Of a stretch of 64,000 nucleotides of DNA, positions 1 to 10,700 are shown piece by piece; positions within the stretch are counted from its first letter, which is position 1; each line of letters begins with the position of its first letter. Under the pieces are notes generated by a model. It was given only the letters and a program-made list of their open reading frames with translations, was not told where the DNA came from and did not search any database. The translations under genes and the position numbers were made by a program. This DNA comes from Symsagittifera roscoffensis (lineage: Eukaryota > Xenacoelomorpha > Acoela > Convolutidae), in NCBI RefSeq assembly GCF_963678635.1, contig NC_087068.1:29018318-29082317 (forward strand). The letters run 5' to 3'.

Positions 1-1
1 T

Positions 2-773
2 AGGTTCAATAGACATCAACTTTTAATTATAAAACTACAAAATGTAGGTCTCAAAAGGTCTTCACTTGATTTTATAAATTGCTACTTAACTAATAGGTAT
101 CAAAAGGTTGTGATAACAGATGCTGAATCCGATTGGATTGTAGTAAGTAGAGGCGTGCCACAAGGCAACTTTCTTGGGCCTCTTTTTTATAACCTATATG
201 TTATTGACATGAACAGCACCGCAGATCGCCAGATTAAACAATACGCAGATCATACAATTTTACACTCGACTTGTGAAAATCTAGAACTATGCATTAGCAA
301 ACTTGACAATTCAGCTAGAAATTTAATCTGTTACTTTTGTTTTCACAATCTGAAAATTATTTCGGAAAAAACTGACTTTGTAGTTTTTGGTTAAAAAATC
401 GATTTAAAAAAAGTGAGTTCCTTATTGTTGGTCAGCTAATAGAAGAAAGAAAAGAAAAATACATTTAGAAAAAATTATTGAAAAGAAACTGAAACATCAA
501 GAACAAGTCAAACAGTTACTCTTGAAAATGGCACAGGCTTTTAAAGCTCTATATACTATCAGAGAATGTAAAATTCACAAAAGGCAAACCATGTTAATCA
601 ATGCCCTGATCTTAAGTCATCTACACTATTTGGCGTTGATGCTTGCGACAATAGCTCAAAATCTTATCATAACAGTTGCAAAGCAACTAAGTTGGGCCGT
701 CAAAGCCTGTTGGGCCGTCAGAAATTTGAGTCCTCTGCGGAGCTTAAAGCAAAAATTGGCATATTACCAATAA
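2..773 (+). pseudogene. Non-LTR retrotransposon reverse transcriptase fragment
   Basis: Reading from base 2, the frame encodes a palm/fingers segment of a non-LTR (Jockey/CR1-like) reverse transcriptase: a HQLLIIKL block, then SLDFINCYLTNRYQ, the GVPQGNFLGPLFYNLY motif (family form GVPQGSVLGPLLF), and QYADHT where active enzymes have YADD. The catalytic YADD is therefore degraded to YADH. The frame stops at 392-394; thumb-like sequence resumes in another frame at about 480-773 (ALILSHLHYLAL, resembling the SHLxY block of these enzymes). The upstream endonuclease and the rest of RT lie outside the window. With frame breaks and a lost catalytic Asp this is a dead copy. The family is firm; the clade is not. 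Confidence 0.85.
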
Positions 774-2340
774 GAATTCTTCTCAACTATAGAACTATAG
801 ATTATCAACATATTGTAATCATGTTATTTCTCAGCAGAAACCCGTTTTCAATTCGGAAAAAGGTTTAAGCTTACTAAACTCGGAATTTTATTAACATCCT
901 CGAACTGAGAAGCTCTTCTGAATCAAAAGCTCTCGCAGTAAGATACCCGATAAACGTGTTATTAGGAAATGCATTTTGCTACACAACAACATCCCATTCA
1001 AATATGAAAATATGTAAGCGATATTGATTCCACGAGTAGTACAACAACTAAGATAAGATACATAAGATACAAATTTTTCTTGATTAATTTAAGAAAGATC
1101 CAGGACAAGTGACCCATGTTAAAGTATGTTGGAAAGAATTTAGGTTCAACTTTTCTAATATTTTTATCAAACTACACTAAAAATGTACACTGTCTGCTTT
1201 TGTGTAATTGTAACACACTAACGGGAAATTCAGTGTGTTTTTTTGAGGGCGATCGCTCCGAAAAAAAAACAATTTTTTGATCAAAACAGCTCAAAAAGGG
1301 CCTAAAAACGCATTTTTGGACTGCTGTTTTTTAAAATCAATTTAGTCGACTTCAAAAATTTAGTTCCCCCCTCGAGAAATTCCACCCCCTGAATTGCTTG
1401 GAGAAAGTATCCGTCAGAGTATTTTCGAAACACTATGATTTATTTGGAAACTCTTTCCTATTTTGCAGTTAACACCTTTTAAAGAGTGTGGACTTCGCGG
1501 AGAAGAGGAAACAGTAAGGCAGGCAAAGAAGAGAAAAAAAGTCAACACAGCGTATCTAAGAGAAAATGCAAACAGTAAAGCCATATAGAAAACGTACGAA
1601 TGGTTGCTCCCAAGGAAAACATGTTTACGCACTGCTCAATTTACCAACTGAGCTTTAAGAAAGCAGCTTCACAATCAGCAGAAAAACTGTCTTTTTTCTC
1701 CCAGGTAAGAAAAAAGTGACCCAAAATGAGAGCGTTAGGAAATGAAATCTACTTTTCATGCCATTTATATGGAATCATTTATTTGGAAACATAAGAACAG
1801 GAATTCAAACTCAAAAAGTCTCGAAGATTTTTTTGGAGTAATGGCAGTGCTGTATTTTCAAAGCGCATTTCGTATTTTAGCGCGTTTTTACAGACTATTA
1901 ATTTGGAACGCGTCAAAATTGGTGCGTATTACTGCGATTAAAACCAATTGAAATCTGAAATAACTGAGGAATTTTAGACTTTTGCAAATTTTTGCAACAA
2001 GCCTGTCTTTGGCTGCTGACGTTTAAAGAAAAATCTAACGACAAAAAGGAAGGTCTGGGTAATATTTTGTCAAGCCACGATTACCCCGAAAGATATCAAG
2101 GAAACTGCCTGTTCATCTCCCTTTTTTTATTTTATTCTAATAATTTGAAATTCTGTGTTGTGTTTATCGAAAAATACAACAATGAATTGACTCACAACCT
2201 TCCCTTATACAAACCGCTTGGGTGGGGCGTTGAATGTCGATAGGAGTTAGGGTTTTGCCTCAACTTAATCCAGCAAAATAATAATTTCACCGCGGTTTTT
2301 ATTTTTGACATTAGACTTTCTGCACATTTATTTTCAGTTG
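774..2340. other. Intergenic or intronic sequence, no gene seen
   Basis: About 1.6 kb of AT-rich sequence. Short ORFs occur on both strands (for example 1414-1632 minus and 1742-1951 plus), but none has a recognisable motif or biased composition. The 3' end (about 2310-2348) is pyrimidine-rich and ends in two possible splice acceptors, TTTTCAG at 2331-2337 and TTTCAG at 2343-2348, just upstream of the ATG at 2357. That would fit a non-coding first exon further upstream. Confidence 0.4.
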
Positions 2341-2356
2341 TGTTTCAGTAAAACTG

Positions 2357-2922
2357 ATGTCGCTGATAACACTCTTTGGTATTATCATCTCATTGCTTAA
2401 CGCCCAACTGGCGTCGGCTTCGCACGAGGGTGCTTATTGCGAGGAAGATCATGACTGCTACCAGAGATACTGGAATCACTTTTCCTATTCTTCAGAATAC
2501 GTGGGACTTGACTGCTGTCTGGATGATAAATGTCACAAAGACTGCACAGGGTTAGCATTGTGGAACCACAAAAACATAAAAATCCTTCATTGTAACGGGG
2601 AGGGGGATTCATCCACTTGTGAACCAATTTTATGAAAAATTTTATTAGCCGTATTTCACGACTCATAGGCCCCTCGTATAATTGCTATGAACAACCAGCC
2701 ATCAAAACCAACCCCATTGCCTTTATAGAGCAATATTTCGTGTAAAAAGGATAAACTTAACATGTAAGTCGCAACTTAAAATTCAATGCTTAAACGGATT
2801 TAGTGGAGGATGTTTTAGGGTGATGTTTCTGTACTTTCTGTGGCGTGTTTGTCTGCCTATTACTTGCTGTGGAGGATTTTTATTCGGACTATTTGTTGTC
2901 TTCGTCACCATTCGCAGAAGAA
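2357..2922 (+). CDS. Candidate host gene: small Cys-rich single-pass membrane protein, two exons
   Basis: The ATG at 2357 opens with a hydrophobic signal peptide (MSLITLFGIIISLLNAQLAS), then six cysteines at residues 28, 34, 53, 54, 59 and 63, a C-C-CC-C-C order as in cystine-knot-like folds. Unspliced, the frame ends at 2635 (92 aa). An alternative donor at 2551 (G|GTTAGC) and acceptor at 2817-2818 (TTTTAG), with a CTTAAC branch-like site near 2755, join in frame to an exon encoding a transmembrane helix (residues like CCGGFLFGLFVVFV) followed by RRR. That exon ends at a strong donor, GTAAGT at 2923. Splicing removes the two extra cysteines of the unspliced reading and leaves exactly six, which supports the two-exon model. 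The retroelement lies 33 bp past this donor, inside the next intron. Function unknown; downstream exons were not found. Confidence 0.5.
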
Positions 2923-2951
2923 GTAAGTTAATCAATACACAATTTAATTCA

Positions 2952-2955
2952 ACAG
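2952..2955. repeat. Target site duplication, left (ACAG)
   Basis: ACAG directly precedes the 5' LTR and recurs at 32578-32581 directly after the 3' LTR. A 4-bp duplication is usual for Ty3/gypsy-type integrases and fixes the element's limits. Confidence 0.9.
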
Positions 2956-3070
2956 TGGAACCTGATCTAAACTACATTTTATGATTGGATAAATTAGATA
3001 TTTTACCACTGTAAAGTATTTAATATTAACCAATCATGATCCATCTAACTAACAACCCACTTATTTGTAA

Positions 3071-3098
3071 GTGCTGAAATTACTTGTAATTTCAGCAC
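3071..3098. promoter_or_regulatory. Perfect palindrome in the LTR
   Basis: GTGCTGAAATTAC, a TT centre, then its exact reverse complement. The arms are 13 bp with no mismatch. The same palindrome is at 32282-32309 in the 3' LTR. It could be a dimeric factor site in U3 or an RNA hairpin if transcribed. Role unknown. Confidence 0.7.
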
Positions 3099-3160
3099 CA
3101 GAGAGATTTGAATTTAACTTAGAAATTAGTTGGACTCTCCAAGAAGACTTCAGCGGCCGC

Positions 3161-3166
3161 AATAAA
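3161..3166 (+). promoter_or_regulatory. AATAAA polyadenylation signal in LTR
   Basis: AATAAA follows GCGGCCGC in the LTR. The 3' LTR copy at 32372-32377 would be the working one. Assignment rests on the hexamer and its LTR location only. Confidence 0.4.
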
Positions 3167-3368
3167 CCAGTATACCCTAGATCTATTGAGCCTAGCAGAG
3201 ACTAGTTAAACAACCTGAGACTAGATAGTATAAGAGTAAGATTAGGATCGGTATTAGACTAAGAAGTTGCACGAATCTATCCGGCCGAAAATAAGATAGC
3301 GTGACGAGCAGACGGTGTACCCTATCCGAAATTACTCTATGAGTTAACCACCTCGGTTATAACTCATC

Positions 3369-3391
3369 TGGTGCGACCATAAGTCTCGAAC
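3369..3391 (+). other. tRNA primer binding site
   Basis: TGGTGCGACC begins 2 nt after the LTR. Its complement ends in CCA, as a tRNA 3' end must. The complement of the following bases reads into GTTCGAGAC, which looks like a tRNA T-arm, so complementarity may extend past the acceptor stem. The GCGACC core is reminiscent of the tRNA-Arg sites of some insect elements, but I cannot fix the tRNA species. Confidence 0.6.
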
Positions 3392-4009
3392 AAGACCTTA
3401 ATAGCTTAGAATTAACCAAACATAGATTAGAATTTAGACAAAACATTTTTAAAATGTTACACGACGATAATTTAATCGAAATGTCTCTACGACTCAATAG
3501 ATCAAAGCCAATATTCCGAACGATAAGAGAACTGCCCGGAATTGGAAGAAGACCTCGAACCAGAGACGACATACGACAAAGTAGAAACTTACCAAATAGT
3601 TATATGATAGTACGGCAAAAGCCAACTTTTATGTTTAGAATCTTGTTAGCAATGAATTTAGATTTTCATTTGCAAACTTAAATCTTGAAGTCAACCTTCA
3701 TAATTATTTCAGGCGCTAAAACAAAACTATTAATATACAATAACGATTGATAAAAAGATCTCAGATCGTTTCCCTCAAAATTTTGCAGTATTATATAAAA
3801 CATGTTTGGAAAATATTTATTGAAAAACAAAACAAAAATTAGTAGCATGACAATAAATTGTTAGTAATCATAAATCATCCAATTGTCCCAGCTTCATCAC
3901 CTAAAACATAACAGCAATCATAAGCTCACTAATATCATTAAAACACTAAATCTTTTTCTTAAACAAATTTAAACCATTTTAAACTTAAATTCACTTAATT
4001 TTCAAACCA

Positions 4010-4095
4010 GATCATCAAGGCTTATCCTTGGATCTAAATTCAATTTCTATTTAATTAAAATTTAAAACTTGATCATCAAGGCCTATCCTTGGATC
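4010..4095 (+). repeat. Two direct-repeat stem-loops in the leader
   Basis: The 25-nt unit at 4010-4034 recurs at 4071-4095 with one change (period 61). Each unit can fold: GATC-at-CAAGG pairs with CCTTG-GATC around a 5-nt loop. Twin hairpins between the primer site and gag are where retroelements keep packaging or dimerisation signals. That role is inferred from position. Confidence 0.5.
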
Positions 4096-4612
4096 AAAAA
4101 GAACAAATTTGTTCTCCCCCACCCACTTAGCTAGTGTCTAACGACCTCAAACGTCGATTCACTCTCCAACTCTTTCAAAAAACCCAAGACTAATAGAAAT
4201 TTTTCAACAAAACTAACCATTTAAATTAGGATAAACAGTGAAGAACTTCGGTTATTCATCCTTCACTTGAACCCTCTTCTTATCAAGACCCAGGATAAAT
4301 CTTAGACTTAGTAAGTTTAAAATAGTATCTAACGAACTACTCGCCTTCTAATTATACCTGAACCTTGTGGATCGATTTACTATTCTCCAACCCTTGAACA
4401 CAATCACTACCCTTAAGTAAGATTAAGTAAGTTAACACCTTAGCTTATACTAGCCACGAGAAAGTAAAAAATCATTCTTCGGAATCGATATACTTTTCTC
4501 TCCAACCCTGAAAAATAGACCCAGGTTAAGCTAACCAAAAAATCGTAAGGACTAACAATTTAAGAAAATAGAAATCATCTAACAACTTTATGCATCTATC
4601 ATCCTAAACCTT

Positions 4613-5080
4613 ATGCCATTTAAAAATCTAGGAAACAAACAAACAATCGATTTGCACAACTGTGAAATAGAAAACAAAAAATACGACCTTGTAATCACAC
4701 CTCATACACAAACAGTTGGATATATTAGAACAAAACGACAAACACTAAAAAGAAAAATAATAACTAAACAAAGACAAATAACACGAAAAAGATTTTCCAA
4801 AAATAGAAACGCATTTTCAGAATCAGAAGCCAGCAATTTAGACAAACTCTATAAATTAAAAGAATCTATAGATAAAAATTGCCCCATTCACGATCAATTA
4901 TATTTTTCCGACTCAGAAACAACTTCAAATTCATCAAAAAGAGGAAAAAGAAGAATAAAAAAGCAATATAAACACAAACCAGTACATTTATATAATTGGA
5001 ATAAACCAATTAGACACATCGATAATTACCTATTAACAGTCATTAAACGAAAAAATGAGCCAAACACACACTCCAAGTGA
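4613..5080 (+). CDS. ORF0: small basic protein overlapping gag
   Basis: 155 aa, very rich in Lys and Arg, with basic clusters around residues 40-62 (RTKRQTLKRKIITKQRQ) and 109-118 (KRGKRRIKKQ), and an acidic/Ser patch between them (about 65-105). No signal peptide or membrane segment. It is the first substantial AUG frame of the element and overlaps the gag start at 5055 by 26 nt in a different frame; gag is in the +1 frame relative to it. The basic clusters could act in nuclear import or RNA binding. It resembles no family I recognise. The copy-2 duplication begins inside this ORF (at 4956), so only its last third is repeated at 15705-15829, without a start. It could instead be a leader peptide that sets gag translation. 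Confidence 0.55.
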   Translation: MPFKNLGNKQTIDLHNCEIENKKYDLVITPHTQTVGYIRTKRQTLKRKIITKQRQITRKRFSKNRNAFSESEASNLDKLYKLKESIDKNCPIHDQLYFSDSETTSNSSKRGKRRIKKQYKHKPVHLYNWNKPIRHIDNYLLTVIKRKNEPNTHSK

Positions 5081-7799
5081 AGATAGTCCAGATGATGACG
5101 ATATCTTCCCCTTCCTCGTAGATGCACCCACTAATAGAGGACAGCATATACTTTGCAAAAATTTACTACTAGATTTATTTGAACCCGGAATCAGCCCATG
5201 TAAAACAGAGTTCCCAGATGTAAAGATCAAAAGACAAATTATTGATCACTATTTGAAAGATATATGTAATTTGACACAACACTACGGAATCTACACCATA
5301 GAATTAAGCTCACCAAACCCGAATCACCGCAAATATGTAATTCAAACAGACGACCTTGATTTAGAATTTTCAAAAGTATTCTCAGAATATATAAAAAGCA
5401 TACAATATCATAACTCACAAAGAGCAAACTCCATATTTACTAATGAAGTTTTTGCAATAATATATAGTTATATCTCAATATTAGAAAACGAAATCCCAAT
5501 CTCAAATGTCTCACCGACAGAGACATCTAAACATATAAGGGTACGACATGAAATCACACTATTTTCATCTTTTCTAAATATAATTAAAGAAAATTTCACT
5601 AAAGATGATGTTTCACAACAAACAAAACATGACATACAAAAAATTTTGGCATGGTTTATAATAGATTATTTCACACATAATATAGATTTAATTTCACAAG
5701 CAAGAAAAAGTTTTAGACCTCAAAATTCAAACGATGATACCGCCATCACAGAACAGTCAGACTACGTTTGGGACCCCGAATGGTCTCATTATGCATTTAT
5801 AAATATCCCACAATCAATTGCAAGTCAACAATAAGTACAATATCTTATATAAGAGATTATGTAGGAGTAGTACCATTAACCATTGATGCAACACCATTAA
5901 ACTACAATACATTTTTACCTGATACTCGAAATAACAGTTTAAACTCGACCGTCATACACAATGAAAACCTTAATGGAACCAGGAATCTCACTCAACAAGA
6001 TATTCAGACACCATCACACTTCATAAATGAAGAAATTGTCCAAACAACAACAACTACACAACAAAGTATTTCACCGATACGTCCAAATTTAACAACACCA
6101 AGAAATACAAACACTTCACTAACACAGGTAACCTTACAATCAACCGTTAAACCTTCGGTTGCTCCAAAATATTCACAAATGGATTACCAAACATATAGAC
6201 CCATGACAATACCGTCAAAAACACGCAGAACGTTCACAAGAAACAATTTTGCGGAACATAATTATAATTATACACATTCATCAAAAACAAACTATCCTCC
6301 ACGAAATAATAATAATAATCAAATCAGATCTCGATATTGGAATAATCCAATGGCAACAACCAATTCAGTAAATTTTCAAGCTAATCCACATCCTCCACAA
6401 AATCATAGCGAAAATTACCCATTCTTTCAACAGAATAAAAATAAAAAACAAGCACCTCATCAATTGGATTATCTATCCTCTGATGATGATCATTTACAAC
6501 CAGATATATTTGCACCATATACCCAAGAATATCGCGGACAAGGAATGCAGAAACCATATGAATCCATACCTTATGGGTGAATCATCAATAACATCAAACA
6601 AACCATTAATGGTATTCACAAGAACAGACCCTGAATATTCTGTAGAAGATTATTTAAATGCAGTAACAGCAAATTTAATTTTAAATATAGGACCTGAACC
6701 AATTAATACGCCATTACATCAAAACTGGATACATCGACGCACAGCGTTGATACAAACAACCTTAGACGGCGCAGCCCAAAAATGGTTTTCAGTATTGCCT
6801 AAAGAAATAAAATCAAATTGGAAGAGATTCACACAAGAATTTTCAAAAATGTTTGACTCCGAAAGAAACAAACAACAACAAAGAGTTTTATGTAATGAAA
6901 TTCGCAGATTACCAAATGAAACCATCAAACAATTAGCAGTACGTATCGAAACACTAGTTCGAAAAGCATATTCATTAAATACACACGACTATAAAAACAC
7001 AAAGATGACAGAAATCTTAATGATGACCTTAACACCTCAATTAAGGAAAATAGCAATAAAAAAGAGAGCATCACATCCCTCCTCAATTCGAGAGCCCGAT
7101 TTAGATTTTCGAAAACTAGTAGACAAGCTAGAGCAAGCGGAAATCACAATGAAACTTGAAGAAACAGAAAATCTGAAATTACAATACGTTAACCGAATTG
7201 AAACAAATACCACAAATATCAATAACATACAGGATTCAGATACAGACCTCGTTGAAAAAATCACTGAAATACTCAATATTTATGAAAAGCACCCAAAGTT
7301 TAAAGGCAAACCATCTTTCAAAAAATGGTGTAATTATTGCCGACGATACGGACATAGTATTTCTGAATGTAGACAAAAACAACAAGATAACCAAAACAAA
7401 CCTCAAAAATATAAAGAACCAAATAAATCATTCTATCAGTACATGAAGAAAGATCAAAATCTACCGAACAAAAATGTATACAGCAACAACAGTTCAGGAA
7501 AACCACTTCCGAACAATACCAATTACACGAGAAATCAATCACCATATAACTCAAGTTATAGAGGAAGATCACCAGAACAAAGAAATACACAAAATTCGTC
7601 ACAAAATCATTACAATAGACCAAATAGTCGAAATAACTACTCCAGATCAAGTTCAAATACAACACAATTTGTTTCTAGATCTAATGCCCAATCAAGAAAT
7701 AATTACTACCCAAACAATCAATCACGAAATTCATCACACAAAAGAAATAGAAACTACTCCAATAATCGGAATAGAAGTTATTCAAACAACCGAAACTAG
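5055..7799 (+). pseudogene. gag: gag, copy 1 (broken)
   Basis: Same protein as the intact Gag at 15804-18806. The frame is open to 5834 (259 aa), where a single missing G shifts it. The shifted reading continues to 6580. A 257-bp deletion at 6559/6560 then removes most of the Gln/Asn/Pro-rich spacer, and because the two losses total 258 nt the original frame is restored downstream, ending at the same UAG (7797-7799). The capsid-like region (for example KWFSVLPKEIKSNWKRF) and the CCHC knuckle CNYCRRYGHSISEC are intact. A protein could start at the internal AUG at 6483, but it would lack the N-terminal 280-residue domain. Confidence 0.9.
7797..7799 (+). promoter_or_regulatory. In-frame UAG between gag and pol, copy 1
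   Basis: The gag frame ends ...NNRN-UAG, and the same frame is open without a stop through to the pol AUG at 8166 and on to 9344. The context matches copy 2, so the stop predates the duplication. See the copy 2 entry for the nearby stem. Confidence 0.75.
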
Positions 7800-10700
7800 A
7801 ATTACCCGAACAATCGATCAAGGAATAACTCATATAATAGATCGAACTATAACAGACCAAACAATAATTATCAAAACAGATCACGGAATAATTCACAAAA
7901 TCGACATTCAAGTTATAATAATCGTTATAGAAATTATTCCCAATCACCACACAGGAATAATAACCATTATAATAATTCTAACAATCGCCACAGAAGTAGT
8001 ACACCTAAACATCAAAGAAATATAAATCAAGTACAATCAAATCCAGAAACAACATCAGACCCCCCAGGTATTGATGACACAGGAAATAACGAGCTGCAGC
8101 TGAATCAAATAAACTGTGAATCATCAGATTCAGAAAGTGATACAGAAAACACTATCTCCATAAATATGATAGCAGTCGAAAATGATTACGAACCTATTAT
8201 ATATGAACAACCTTTTTCATCACATATATATGAAAATCAATTAGAACTCCTTCACAATTATTATATTGAACCCATCCATTCTACACAAACAACACAAGAA
8301 ACAAACGAAATCAACACTACAAATAAATCCAATGAAAATGACAAAACAAAATGCTTAAATACAAATCACATCTATCAAAACATACAAAAAGAACAACCCA
8401 AAGAAAAAATTTGGACAATACCATTTCTTTTAGAAAGTCCAAGAAACAAAGAATTTCAACCACCAGATCTTGAAATTGATTTTTTAATTGATTCAGGAGC
8501 AGAATCAAACATAATAAACATTCCCACATGGAATGAGATAAAATCACTACACCCAAAATTAACACCTCTTGAAACCTCCAGTAAACTAGCAACAGCACAA
8601 GGATCAACATTGGTAAACTATGGAAAAATTCAATTATTTCTTCTCCCCACAAGAACAATAGAGCAAAATAAAATTTTAAATAAACCATTTAAGCAAATAT
8701 TTCATATCACTGATATTAAACACAATATCATTGGAATACCAATTATCTCTAAATATATACCAACAATCAACATCTTGAATAGTAAAATACTAATCAAAGA
8801 TAAATACACAAAAACAAAAGACACATCACTAACATTTTTTCAAAGATTAAATAAACAACCACCATTCTTTTCAAAATTTTATCCAATATATAACCAACAA
8901 AGAAAACACCTGAAACCACTATCAGGAAATATATATAATTTTTCAATAAAACAAGTTCACCAATATGATAAAAAACAAAATAAACAACAATTCTATATGT
9001 CAGACTTTGAATTCAAACCTATCCATAAGTTTTTCAAAATCACAATCTCATCCATAAAATATTTGAAAAACTCGAATTCAGATATTATTTCGTTACATGT
9101 ATACAACAATACACCCTATCAAGTAACATTACCGTTAGGACTTTTAGGCTATTGCGAAACCAACGCTACGATATCACCAATACACGAAAAAGAATACCGC
9201 GTAAATAATATACTCCAATTATTAGATATTTGTCAATCCACAATTCTTAATGAAGAATTATCCATAAATAATATAATAAGAAATGAAAAAAAAATACAGA
9301 TTATTTCACAAAAACCCCATATTTCAAACCAAGATTCAACATAAATAACTATACAGAGAATCAACAGAAATTTTTAACAATGTTTGACTTCCAACATTCA
9401 CAAATAACACAAGACGAATTTGATAAATTAGCCAAACAGCTAATAAAATATTCATCAGTCTATGCAACATCTAAATTTGATGTTGGCAAAATCAGTTCAT
9501 CACTACATCTCCCATTAAAACCTGACGCAGTTTTCAAAAAACAAAGAGCAAATAAAGTACCAATTCATTTACACGATAAAGTGAACAGATTACTCGAAAT
9601 TTTAGAACAATACAATATAATCTCACCGGTAAACAAAGAAGAACAACCAAAAGGTAACACATTTATCAACCCTGTTATCATCCTAGCAAAAGGAGAATCA
9701 TTAAAAATAGTTCTAGACGCTAGATACCTTAATTCACTAATAGACGAATCAAAATGCAATTGGCCTATTGAACCAATACAAGTTATTTTAACAAAAATAA
9801 ACGGAAAATACTTTACAACCGCAGATATGAATAGTGCATATAATCAAATGCCACTAGATGAACAATCGCGACGCTTAACACAATTTGTTATTGGAAATCA
9901 GCAATATGAATTCAACCGCCTATTCTATGGAATATCCATAGGACCAGCAGCATTTTCAGCTTTTATGAGCAAAATTTTTTGACCACTAATACTCAAGAAA
10001 AACGCAATCACTTATTTAGACGATGTTTTTATGCAATCACAGTCAAAAGAAGAAATGTTTAAAGTTTTAGAACACTATCACAAAATACTTCAGAACGAAA
10101 ATCTGAAGGCCGCCCCCGATAAATCACACTTCTTTTTAACACGAGTTAAATTCTTAGGACATAATATAGAAAGAAAAACAATCACTCCATTAAAATCACG
10201 CATTGATGCTATTCAAAAACTCCAACCACCAACAAACAAAAAGAAACTCCAAGAATTTCTTGGAATGTTGAATTTTTTAAGCAAATATGTCTATAAAATG
10301 CAATTATACCTAAGACCATTCTATAATATACTTAGACAACAAAATAATTTTGAATGGAACACAGAACATCAAACAAGATTTGAAGAAATTAAAAAACTCC
10401 TAACTGAACAAATTTCGAATACAATTCCAGATCCAAATCAACCATTCTATGCAATGTGCGATGCTTCGAATTTTGGCATCGGCGCAGCATTATTACAATC
10501 ACACAATGGTACAAACAAAATGAACCTTATATCAGCAAATTCTCGATCATTCACTCAAGCAGAGCTACGACTCTCAACTCTAATGAGAGAATGTACAGCC
10601 ATAATATATACACTTACAGAATATGAATTTCTGATACTTGGATCAAAACATCCAACAGTTCTATTCACAGATCACAAACCAATCATTTTTCTCTTTACAC

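Larger units (their letters stand above)
2956..3366 (+). repeat. 5' long terminal repeat
   Basis: 411 bp, starts TGGAACCTG and ends ATAACTCA. Read side by side, it matches the 3' LTR at every base I compared and has the same length, implying recent insertion or homogenisation. It contains a perfect 28-bp palindrome (3071-3098), a NotI-type GCGGCCGC directly before an AATAAA (3161-3166), and a TATA-like TAGTATAAGAG near 3226. The U3/R/U5 limits cannot be set from sequence alone. Confidence 0.95.
3367..4612 (+). other. Retroelement untranslated leader
   Basis: About 1.25 kb between the 5' LTR and ORF0, A/T-rich with many short upstream AUGs. The longest frame is 3454-3681 (75 aa, basic, no recognised motif), which I do not call a gene. 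The leader holds the primer binding site at its 5' edge and a pair of direct-repeat stem-loops at 4010-4095. A leader this long would normally be used for dimerisation, packaging and possibly internal initiation. It occurs once only: the internal duplication starts downstream at 4956. Confidence 0.6.
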
